DNA from: Alphaproteobacteria bacterium
GTDB taxonomy: Bacteria; Pseudomonadota; Alphaproteobacteria; Caulobacterales; Caulobacteraceae
Length of the DNA stretch: 7,994 nucleotides
Direction: 5' to 3'
Assembly (NCBI GenBank): GCA_028869395.1
Contig: JAGWSE010000260.1
Span: 1 to 7,994, forward strand
The position numbers and the translations under genes are program-made. Below the pieces are notes generated by a model that was not told the origin of the DNA, made no database searches, and saw only the letters and a program-made list of their open reading frames with translations. Positions 1-5,131 of the stretch are shown one piece after another (position 1 is the first letter of the stretch; the number at the start of each line of letters is the position of its first letter).

Positions 1-267
1 CAGCCGCCACTTGGGCGTGCGCACATAGCGGTTGCGGTACCGCGCCCGGCCGTCCTCCAGATAGAAGCCGTGCACCATGCCGTCGCCGGCGAACCAGTGG
101 TGGTTGGAATCGCGCGGCTCGAACTGCGGATTGGGGCCGATGCGGAACAGGGCGCCGGCCATGTCGCGCGGGATCTCGCCTTCCACCGTCAGCTCGAAGT
201 CGTCTTCGGAGCGGATCGGGCCGAAGTTTCCGGCCAGATACGGGTTGATCCTCGCGTCGCCGTCCAT
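1..267 (-). CDS. Carotenoid oxygenase family protein (RPE65/lignostilbene dioxygenase-like), N-terminal part, cut by window edge
   Basis: The minus strand is open from an ATG at 267-265 to the left edge, giving 89 N-terminal residues. An AGGAG (minus strand, 279-275) sits 7 nt before the ATG and decides the start. The protein shows the conserved N-terminal signature of the carotenoid cleavage oxygenase family: GALFRIGPNPQFEP at residues 38-51, then HHWFAGDGMVHGF at 56-68 and YRNRYVRT at 77-84. Family members are non-heme Fe(II) enzymes that use O2 to cleave a C=C bond in carotenoids, apocarotenoids or stilbenes. The four iron-binding histidines lie further downstream and outside this window, so activity and substrate cannot be judged. 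The gene is divergent from a tetR-type regulator, and a palindrome ends 24 bp before its ATG, which suggests repression by that regulator (inference). Family assignment is firm; substrate is unknown. Confidence 0.88.
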   Translation of the reverse strand, partial: MDGDARINPYLAGNFGPIRSEDDFELTVEGEIPRDMAGALFRIGPNPQFEPRDSNHHWFAGDGMVHGFYLEDGRARYRNRYVRTPKWRL

Positions 268-290
268 CGCCGAGCTCCTCGATTGAAACT

Positions 291-312
291 TACGTTGTAA
301 ATTTATTGCGTA
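291..312. promoter_or_regulatory. Candidate TetR operator: 22-bp imperfect palindrome
   Basis: The site reads TACG, 3 nt, TAAATTTA, 3 nt, CGTA, and 16 of 22 positions obey dyad symmetry about 301/302. It sits in the 100-bp gap between the divergent oxygenase gene and the tetR-type gene, 24 bp before the oxygenase start and 55 bp before the regulator start. TetR dimers commonly bind such palindromes in the shared promoter of a divergent target and their own gene. The AT-rich core stands out in otherwise GC-rich DNA. No clear -35/-10 pair could be fixed on either strand in 268-367. Confidence 0.55.
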
Positions 313-367
313 CGGACTAGCCCTGCGCAAGCGTTTTGTCGTCCCGCGAGCGAGTTTCGAGTCGTCC

Positions 368-970
368 ATGCCCCGCGTCCTGTCCGAAGCCGACGTCGCC
401 GACTTTCGCGAGCGCCTCTGCGGGGCCGCCGAGCGGCTGTTCGCCGAGCACGGGCCCGACGCGGTCACCATGCGCCAGCTGGCCGCCGACCTCGGCGTCT
501 CGCCGATGACGCCCTACCGCTACTTCCGCGACAAGGACGACATCCTGGCCGCCGTGCGCGCCAACGGCTTCAACCGCTTCGCCGAGGCGCTGGAGAAGGC
601 CCGCGGGCGGGCCAGCGGCGCCCGCGCGCGCGGCTCGGCGGTGGGCGAGGCCTACGTCGCCTTCGCCTTCGAGCACCCGCACACCTACAAGCTGATGTTC
701 GACCTCAACCAGCCGCACGAGGCCGACTATCCGGAGCTCGTCGCCGCCGGCCTTCGCGCCCGCAGGACCATGACCGGCTACATCGACGAACTGATCGCCG
801 AGGGCGTGCTGGCGGGCGATCCGGAGCAGATCGGCGTGATGTTCTGGGCCGCCACCCACGGCGCCGTCGTGCTCGAGCTGGCCGGCAAGCTGCCCCCCGG
901 CGCCGCCCGCGAGCTCCAGCGCAGCCTCGCCGCGGCCCTCAGGCGCGGCCTCGCCCCGGGCGTCCGCTAG
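368..970 (+). CDS. TetR/AcrR family transcriptional regulator with WHG-type C-terminal domain
   Basis: This 200-aa protein has the usual TetR length. Residues 12-62 form the DNA-binding domain, with the helix-turn-helix around 34-55 (MRQLAADLGVSPMTPYRYF) and the typical FRDKDDIL continuation. The C-terminal half contains PHTYKLMFDLN (104-114) and FWAATHGAVVLELAGKL (159-175). These match the WHG-type ligand-binding domain (TetR_C_33) found in many alphaproteobacterial regulators. Such proteins repress neighbouring genes until a small hydrophobic ligand binds. It is divergent from the carotenoid oxygenase gene and a palindromic operator candidate lies between them, so that gene and its own gene are the likely targets (inference). 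No good Shine-Dalgarno precedes the ATG, but no in-frame alternative start was seen just upstream. Its TAG shares bases with the stop of the convergent RDD gene. Confidence 0.9.
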   Translation: MPRVLSEADVADFRERLCGAAERLFAEHGPDAVTMRQLAADLGVSPMTPYRYFRDKDDILAAVRANGFNRFAEALEKARGRASGARARGSAVGEAYVAFAFEHPHTYKLMFDLNQPHEADYPELVAAGLRARRTMTGYIDELIAEGVLAGDPEQIGVMFWAATHGAVVLELAGKLPPGAARELQRSLAAALRRGLAPGVR

Positions 971-1713
971 CGCCTCACCACCGCTGTCCCCGCCCAGCGG
1001 TCGTAAAGCGGCCGCGCCGGCTGCTGGATCAGCATGGCGATGGGAGCCAGCACCAGCAGGCCGAACAGCACCACCGCGCCCCAGTAGAGCGGCTGCGAGA
1101 CCGGCAGCTTCATGAGCGCCGCCGCCAGGGGCGCGATCAGCACCAGCGCCGCCCCGCCCCAGATCACCAGGTTGCGGCCCAGGGTGCGCGCCAGCCCCGG
1201 CCGACGGGAGCTCCCGTCGGTCACCGTCAGCCCCACCAGCCGCTTGCCGATCGTGGCGCCGGTCAGCGCCTCGCCCAGGCTCATCGCGGCGATGAACGCC
1301 AGCGGCCAGACCCAGTCCAGGATCACCGGGGTGACCGGCGCGCCCTTGCGGTCCACCGGCCGGGTGAAGGCCAGCGACCGCACCACCTCGCCGTTCTGGC
1401 TCTGCAGGGCCACCAGCACATAGCGGCCGGTTTCCAGCCCCAGGCTGGAGATCACGCACATCTGCGCCGCCACCGGTCGCGCGCCCGCCGGGACCGCGAC
1501 CCCCTTCATCAGCGCCGGCGACAGGCGGCTCATCGGCTGGCAGTGCGCGGCCCGCGCGAAGGTGGTCGAGCGCAGCATGCCGCCGCTGGCCGCATAGAGC
1601 GCCACCGCCGCCGCCTGGGCGATGATCGCCAGCGCCACCACGTCGATGGCGGCTGCGGTCACCCGCAGCCAGAACAGCTCCTGGCCCGCGCGGGCCGCCT
1701 CGTCCGTGGGCAT
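967..1713 (-). CDS. RDD family integral membrane protein with a soluble insert
   Basis: The 248-aa protein carries the three RDD-family landmarks: an Arg and Asp in the first helix (R17, D24), GATIGKRLVGLTV at 152-164 followed by RTLGRNLVIW at 176-185, and PLYDRWAGTAVVRR at the C-terminus. Hydrophobic stretches at about 20-42, 131-150, 181-203 and 208-230 predict four membrane helices. Between helices 1 and 2 lies a roughly 85-residue polar segment (44-128) with two cysteines (C58, C86), probably an extramembrane domain; RDD proteins usually have a shorter link here. The biochemical role of most RDD proteins is unknown, although some have been linked to ion or metabolite transport. The start is supported by a GGAG 8 nt upstream. 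It is convergent with the tetR-type gene (stops overlap in CTAG) and divergent from the epoxide hydrolase gene. Confidence 0.85.
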   Translation of the reverse strand: MPTDEAARAGQELFWLRVTAAAIDVVALAIIAQAAAVALYAASGGMLRSTTFARAAHCQPMSRLSPALMKGVAVPAGARPVAAQMCVISSLGLETGRYVLVALQSQNGEVVRSLAFTRPVDRKGAPVTPVILDWVWPLAFIAAMSLGEALTGATIGKRLVGLTVTDGSSRRPGLARTLGRNLVIWGGAALVLIAPLAAALMKLPVSQPLYWGAVVLFGLLVLAPIAMLIQQPARPLYDRWAGTAVVRR

Positions 1714-1749
1714 CGCCCCCGCTCCCCCGTCTCGTCCCCAACAGAGACC

Positions 1750-1774
1750 TTGACCGCCCCCGCGTCATACGTCG
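1750..1774 (+). promoter_or_regulatory. Possible promoter of the epoxide hydrolase gene
   Basis: In the 89-bp divergent gap between the RDD gene and the epoxide hydrolase gene, TTGACC (1750-1755) matches five of six bases of a -35 box. About 10-11 nt later, CATACGTC loosely resembles the Caulobacter-type -10 (GCTANAWC). The -35 is good and the -10 is weak, so this is only a candidate. Confidence 0.3.
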
Positions 1775-1802
1775 AGGCTTCTTCGCGGCCAGGAGGCCTC
1801 CC

Positions 1803-3014
1803 ATGAGCAAGCCCGAAACCTTCGAAGTCCACTGGAAGAAGTCCAAGGTGCGCGACGTCCTGGACGCCGTCCGCGACTACCCCTGGCCGCCGTCGCCCGA
1901 GGTCCCCCCGGACGGACCCGGGGGCTGGGCCTACGGCTGCGACGGCAAGTATCTGCGCGAGCTCTGCGACCACTGGACCGACGCGTATGACTGGCGCGCC
2001 GCCGTCGACGACCTCAACCGCTTCCCCCAGTTCAAGGTGCGCATCGAGGATTTCGACATCCACTTCGTCCACCTGGTGGGCGAGGCGGGCGGATCGCGAC
2101 CGCTGATCCTCACCCACGGCTGGCCGGGCTCGCACTACGAGTTCTGGCAGGCGGCGGAGAAGCTCGCCTTCCCCTCGCGCTTCGGCGGCGAGGCGGCCGA
2201 CGCCTTCGACCTGGTGATCCCGACGCTGCCCGGCTTCGGCTATTCCTCGAAGCCCGCCAAGCCGGTCGGCCAGCGCACCACCGCGCGGCTCTTCAACACC
2301 CTGATGACCGAGGTGCTGGGCTACGACCGCTACCTCGCCCAGGGCGGGGACTGGGGCGCGCTGGTCACCTCGTGGCTCGGGCAAGACCACGCCGCCCACG
2401 CCCGGGCCATCCACCTCAACATGATCGGCTTCCGTCCCGCCGGCGGGCCGACGTCCGACGCCGAGATCCAGTGGATCCAGCGCCAGAGCGGCATGATGGA
2501 GGTCATGGGCGCCTACTTCCGCCTGCAGGCGTCCAAACCCCAGTCGCTGGCCTGGCTCGGCGCCGGCAATCCCGTGGGCCAGGCCGCCTGGATCGCCGAG
2601 CGTTTCCACGACTGGTCGGACCTCTCCGAAAAGCCGTTCGACGAGGTCCACCCCAAGGACCGCCTGCTCACCAACATCATGCTCTACGTGATGACCGGCT
2701 CCTTCACGACCGGCGCCTGGTACTACCGCGGCCTGATGGAGGAGGGCGGGGTGGTCTTCCAGGAGGGCCAGCGCTGCGAGACGCCCACCTCGTTCGCCAA
2801 CTTCCCCGGCGAGCCGCTCTACACCGCCCCGCCGAAATCCTGGGCGGAGCGGGCCTACAACATCGTCCGCTGGACCGACATGCCCCGCGGCGGCCACTTC
2901 GCCGCCATGGAGGAGCCGGACCTGTTCGTCGCCGACGTGCGAGCCTGGGGCCGTGACCCGGAAGGGGCGAGCGCCGCCACGGCGGCCCGGCCGGCGGAAA
3001 CGGCCGACGTCTGA
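1803..3014 (+). CDS. Epoxide hydrolase (EHN domain plus alpha/beta-hydrolase fold, microsomal-EH-like)
   Basis: The 403-aa protein fits an epoxide hydrolase that opens epoxides to diols through a covalent ester. Residues 5-115 match the epoxide hydrolase N-terminal (EHN) region and contain many aromatic positions such as W58, W64 and F74. The oxyanion-hole motif is HGWPGSHYEFW at 105-115. The nucleophile elbow is GGDWG at 181-185 with D183 as nucleophile. The catalytic base is H365 in GGHFAAMEEP. A tyrosine at 307 or 308 may protonate the epoxide. The charge-relay acid position appears to be E337 in FPGEPL, a Glu as in mammalian microsomal epoxide hydrolase rather than Asp. No signal peptide is seen, so it is probably cytoplasmic. 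A strong AGGAGG lies 6 nt before the ATG. The last 20 residues are Ala-rich and poorly conserved in appearance. Family call is firm; the substrate is unknown. Confidence 0.92.
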   Translation: MSKPETFEVHWKKSKVRDVLDAVRDYPWPPSPEVPPDGPGGWAYGCDGKYLRELCDHWTDAYDWRAAVDDLNRFPQFKVRIEDFDIHFVHLVGEAGGSRPLILTHGWPGSHYEFWQAAEKLAFPSRFGGEAADAFDLVIPTLPGFGYSSKPAKPVGQRTTARLFNTLMTEVLGYDRYLAQGGDWGALVTSWLGQDHAAHARAIHLNMIGFRPAGGPTSDAEIQWIQRQSGMMEVMGAYFRLQASKPQSLAWLGAGNPVGQAAWIAERFHDWSDLSEKPFDEVHPKDRLLTNIMLYVMTGSFTTGAWYYRGLMEEGGVVFQEGQRCETPTSFANFPGEPLYTAPPKSWAERAYNIVRWTDMPRGGHFAAMEEPDLFVADVRAWGRDPEGASAATAARPAETADV

Positions 3015-3031
3015 CGCCCCTCCGCGGGGCG
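3015..3031 (+). terminator. Weak hairpin right after the epoxide hydrolase stop
   Basis: CGCCCC (3015-3020) pairs with GGGGCG (3026-3031) around a 5-nt loop immediately after the TGA. No T-tract follows (the sequence continues CCTTGGG), so it is not a classical intrinsic terminator. It may protect the mRNA 3' end or simply reflect high GC. Confidence 0.25.
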
Positions 3032-3085
3032 CCTTGGGAATTCACCCGATGGCCGGGCGCCGCGCCGGCGGCGACAACGCGCTGC

Positions 3086-3547
3086 GTGCGGACCGAAGCG
3101 ATCCAGGGCGAGGCTCTCCCGCGGCCGAGCGAGCCGCGCTGGCCCGTCGCGCTCACTGTCGCCGTCACCCTGGCGGTGCTCATCCTGCTGCCCGCCCGCG
3201 TGCGGCTCCTGCCCGCCTCGGTGATCTATCCCATTGGCGCGGCCTTCCTGACGCCCCTCGTGCTCTGCGCCCGGCGGCCCACCAGCGCGGAATGGATGCG
3301 CATCGAGCCGGTCTCCACCTTCACCTTCGTCGCTGTGGCGGGGGCGGGGAATCTCGTCGTCCTCTCCCAGCTTATCCTGGAGATGATCGGACGCGCTCCG
3401 GCCATCGACGGCCTGCGCCTCCTCAGCTCGAGCATCGCGGTCTGGGCCACGAACGTGCGACTTCACCCTCTCCGGCCGGGTCATCGGGGCGAAGTTCCGG
3501 TTCTACTTAGCGCCTCCCTCTGGCCCCCGATGCGGCCCCCGCGCTAA
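3086..3547 (+). pseudogene. Small multi-pass membrane protein, probably 3'-truncated or frameshifted
   Basis: The ORF starts at a GTG without a clear Shine-Dalgarno and encodes 153 aa. Residues 19-124 look like a real membrane protein, with hydrophobic helices at about 20-37, 44-61, 78-98 and 108-122, and an ending SSSIAVWATNV at 114-124. From memory, this resembles the N-terminal half of an uncharacterised family of about 200 residues in which a segment like WLTNV is followed by a helix ending in YWELDRGGP and then a further C-terminal helical part. Here, after residue 124 (base 3457), the reading becomes Arg/Pro-rich with no such continuation, and neither other plus frame restores it. I read this as a decayed copy missing its second half. 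It could instead be an intact short protein with an unusual tail. It lies 71 bp after the epoxide hydrolase and 10 bp before the threonine aldolase gene. Confidence 0.5.
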
Positions 3548-3550
3548 TAC
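3543..3550 (+). promoter_or_regulatory. Possible -10 element just before the threonine aldolase start
   Basis: GCTAATAC matches the Caulobacter housekeeping -10 consensus GCTANAWC at six of seven defined positions. It ends 7 nt before the ATG at 3558, so transcription would begin at or next to the start codon. No convincing -35 is visible upstream, so this is a candidate only. Confidence 0.3.
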
Positions 3551-3557
3551 CCCCGCC

Positions 3558-4565
3558 ATGGCCCGCTACGACTTCGCCTCCGACAACACCGCCGCCGCCG
3601 CGCCCGAAGCCATGGAGGCGGTTCTGGCCGCCAACTCCGGCTTCGCATCCGGCTACGGGACCGACCACGTCACCCGCGAGGCGGCCGACCTGGTCCGCCA
3701 GGTCCTCGACGCCGACGCCGAGGTCCGCTTCGTCGCCTCCGGCACCGCCGCCAACGCCATTTCTCTGGCCGCGCTCTGCCGCCCGTTCGAGGCGGTCGTG
3801 GCCCACGACCACGCCCACGTCTGCACCGATGAGACCGGCGCGCCCGGCTACTTCGGCCAGGGCCTGGGCCTGATCCGCCTGCCGGGCGCCTCGGGCCGCA
3901 TCGATCCGGCCGCTCTGGAGACCGCGCTGGCCGCCCCCGACGTCTCCTACCGCCAGTCGCCCGCGGCGCTCTCGCTGACCAACGCCACCGAATACGGCAC
4001 GGTCTACGCCGCCGAGGCGCTCGAACGCCTGATCCGGCCGGTGAAGGCCAAGGGCTACGGCGTCCACCTGGACGGCGCGCGCCTCGCCAACGCCGCCGCG
4101 GCCGGCTTCGAGCTCAAGCGGATCAAGGATCTCGGCGTCGACATCCTGGTGATCGGCGGCACCAAGGCGGGCATGCCGCCCACCGAAGCGGTGGTGATCT
4201 TCGACCGCGACCTCGCCCGCCGCTTCGACGCGCGCCTGAAGCAGGCGGGCCAGCTCCCCTCGAAGGGCCGCTTCTACGCCGCCCCGTTCATCGGCATGCT
4301 GAAGGACGGCGCGCTGGTCCGCCACGGCGCCCACGCCAACGCCATGGCCAAACGGCTGGAGGCGCTGATGCCCTTCCCGGTGCGCCATCCGGTGGAGGCC
4401 AACGGTTTGTTCGTGGAGATGGACGAGCCCACCCTGAAGCGGCTCCACGGCCTCGGCTGGTTCGTCTACCGCTTCCTGGACGGCACGGTGCGGTTCATGT
4501 GCTCCTGGGCCACAACGCCCGACTCCGTCGACGAGCTCGGCCACGCGCTGAAGTCGGTGGCCTGA
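3558..4565 (+). CDS. ltaE: Low-specificity L-threonine aldolase (PLP-dependent)
   Basis: The 335-aa protein belongs to the fold-type I PLP enzymes of the Beta_elim_lyase/threonine aldolase family and has the usual length. These enzymes cleave L-threonine or L-allo-threonine to glycine and acetaldehyde. Visible landmarks in order are SDNTAAAAPEAMEA near the N-terminus, SGTAAN (61-66, phosphate binding), DHAHVCTDETGAP (84-96) with the histidine that stacks on PLP (H87 by motif) and E92, HLDGAR (170-175) with the PLP-nitrogen Asp172 and Arg175, and GGTKAG (200-205) with Lys203 as Schiff-base lysine. All key residues are present, so it should be active and cytoplasmic. There is no Shine-Dalgarno before the ATG, and a -10-like box lies 7 nt upstream, suggesting a leaderless or very short-leader mRNA. 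It converges on sciP. The family includes related beta-hydroxy-amino-acid aldolases, so substrate range is inferred. Confidence 0.92.
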   Translation: MARYDFASDNTAAAAPEAMEAVLAANSGFASGYGTDHVTREAADLVRQVLDADAEVRFVASGTAANAISLAALCRPFEAVVAHDHAHVCTDETGAPGYFGQGLGLIRLPGASGRIDPAALETALAAPDVSYRQSPAALSLTNATEYGTVYAAEALERLIRPVKAKGYGVHLDGARLANAAAAGFELKRIKDLGVDILVIGGTKAGMPPTEAVVIFDRDLARRFDARLKQAGQLPSKGRFYAAPFIGMLKDGALVRHGAHANAMAKRLEALMPFPVRHPVEANGLFVEMDEPTLKRLHGLGWFVYRFLDGTVRFMCSWATTPDSVDELGHALKSVA

Positions 4566-4599
4566 CCCCCGGCCGCCTTCGCGAGGCGACGGGAAGCCG

Positions 4600-4640
4600 A
4601 AAGAAAAAGCGGCCGCGCCCGGGAGGAAGGGCGCGGCCGC
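4600..4640 (-). terminator. Strong Rho-independent terminator of sciP
   Basis: On the minus strand, the 12-base arm 4640-4629 (GCGGCCGCGCCC) pairs perfectly with 4620-4609 around an 8-nt loop. The stem is followed at once by TTTTTCTTT (4608-4600). It starts 36 nt after the sciP TGA, so it should end the sciP (and any upstream hook-gene) transcript. On the plus strand no T-tract follows, so it is directional and would not be an efficient intrinsic terminator for the threonine aldolase gene. Confidence 0.9.
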
Positions 4641-4676
4641 TGACTTCGCGAACCTGATCCGGGGGGAGGGGGAGGT

Positions 4677-5006
4677 TCAGCGATATTGTTGCAGTCGCGT
4701 GGTGCGCAGCCCCGCCATGCCGTGGCGGTCGATGGACCGTTGCCAGGCGAGGAACTCCTCGGAGGTCAGCGAGTACTTCTCGAGCGCGTCCTCGAGCGAC
4801 AGCAGACCGCCGCGGACAGCCGCGACCACTTCCGCCTTGCGGCGGATCACCCACCGCCCGGTGTTGGGCGGCGGGAGGTCCTTCAGGGTCAAGGGCGCGC
4901 CGGTGGGGCCAATGACGTAGGCTTCTCCACGGCTGTTCGTGCGCACCTGTTGTTGTTGCAACATGGCTTCTAAGCTCTTCCCACCATCACTGTTGATGGG
5001 AAACAT
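4677..5006 (-). CDS. sciP: SciP, small CtrA-inhibitory protein (DUF1153)
   Basis: This 109-aa protein matches the DUF1153 family conserved across alphaproteobacteria. After a polar N-terminus comes VRTNSRGEAYVIGPTGAPLT (21-40), DLPPPNTGRWVIRRKAEVV (43-61), and a helical DNA-binding-like region with EDALEKY (72-78) and SEEFLAWQRSIDRHG (82-96), ending RTTRLQQYR. In Caulobacter, SciP binds CtrA in G1 swarmer cells and blocks recruitment of RNA polymerase to CtrA-activated promoters without displacing CtrA. The start at 5006 has AGGAG 9 nt upstream. A second ATG at 4964 (residue 15, MLQQQQ) would give 95 aa, close to the length I recall for the Caulobacter protein (about 93 aa). The gene follows flgE in the same direction after 125 bp, as in Caulobacter, and has its own AT-rich upstream region and a strong terminator. 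Confidence 0.93.
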   Translation of the reverse strand: MFPINSDGGKSLEAMLQQQQVRTNSRGEAYVIGPTGAPLTLKDLPPPNTGRWVIRRKAEVVAAVRGGLLSLEDALEKYSLTSEEFLAWQRSIDRHGMAGLRTTRLQQYR

Positions 5007-5030
5007 AGCGGCCGGCTCCTAACGGCCGCT

Positions 5031-5035
5031 GAATC
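5031..5035. promoter_or_regulatory. GANTC site (CcrM-type methylation sequence) before sciP
   Basis: GAATC lies 25 bp before the sciP start. GANTC is the target of the cell-cycle-controlled methyltransferase CcrM in Caulobacterales, and methylated sites near promoters are read by GcrA. Several other GANTC sites occur inside genes here (for example 107-111 and 4521-4525), so the site alone proves little. Its placement just after the possible sciP promoter is what makes it worth noting. Confidence 0.35.
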
Positions 5036-5042
5036 GCCATAG

Positions 5043-5057
5043 TAAACAAACGACTAA
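5043..5057 (-). promoter_or_regulatory. Degenerate CtrA-box candidate upstream of sciP
   Basis: On the minus strand the sequence reads TTAG, 7 nt, TTTA. This matches three of four bases in each half of the CtrA consensus TTAA-N7-TTAA with the correct spacing. On the plus strand the adjoining CTAACCAT differs by one base from the extended half-site TTAACCAT. It lies 37-51 bp before the sciP start, a position compatible with activation. sciP is known to be CtrA-activated in Caulobacter; here the match is imperfect. Confidence 0.4.
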
Positions 5058-5085
5058 CCATAATCCCCCCGTGTAATATTATGGT
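5057..5085. repeat. 8-bp inverted repeat in the flgE-sciP gap (operator candidate)
   Basis: ACCATAAT (5057-5064) and ATTATGGT (5078-5085) form a perfect inverted repeat with a 13-nt spacer that includes six consecutive C. The half-site centres are 21 bp apart, about two helical turns, as expected for a dimeric regulator on one DNA face. The left arm overlaps the CtrA-like half-site. An RNA hairpin is also possible, but no proper T-tract follows in the sciP direction. Confidence 0.45.
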
Positions 5086-5107
5086 ACAACAGACGCTTGG
5101 GTCAGAA

Positions 5108-5123
5108 GTTAAGATCGATTAAC
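5108..5123. promoter_or_regulatory. GTTAA-N6-TTAAC inverted repeat after flgE
   Basis: Two perfect TTAA half-sites are separated by GATCGA, 8 nt past the flgE stop. The pattern resembles a CtrA box but has a 6-nt spacer instead of the usual 7. It is about 100 bp before the sciP ATG, so it would be an upstream binding site rather than a core promoter element. Confidence 0.35.
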
Positions 5124-5131
5124 TCCCGAAG

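Noticed and set aside
1791..1802. Palindrome GGAGGCCTCC covering the epoxide hydrolase Shine-Dalgarno
   Set aside because: It has no loop, so it cannot fold as a hairpin on its own. It is most likely a chance extension of a strong ribosome site.
317..1846. Long minus-strand reading frame of 509 codons
   Set aside because: It lies antisense to tetR and overlaps the RDD gene in another frame. Its product is Gly/Ala/Arg-rich without domain motifs, a usual artefact of high-GC coding DNA.
1659..2897. Minus-strand frame of 412 codons opposite the epoxide hydrolase
   Set aside because: It is antisense to a gene with clear catalytic motifs, and its low-complexity composition mirrors codon bias.
3507..4544. 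Minus-strand frame of 345 codons opposite threonine aldolase
   Set aside because: The aldolase on the plus strand has all its key residues; the antisense product has no recognisable motif.
4600..4640. Terminator serving both convergent genes
   Set aside because: Only the minus-strand direction is followed by a T-tract; the plus-strand side continues TGACTTCGCG.
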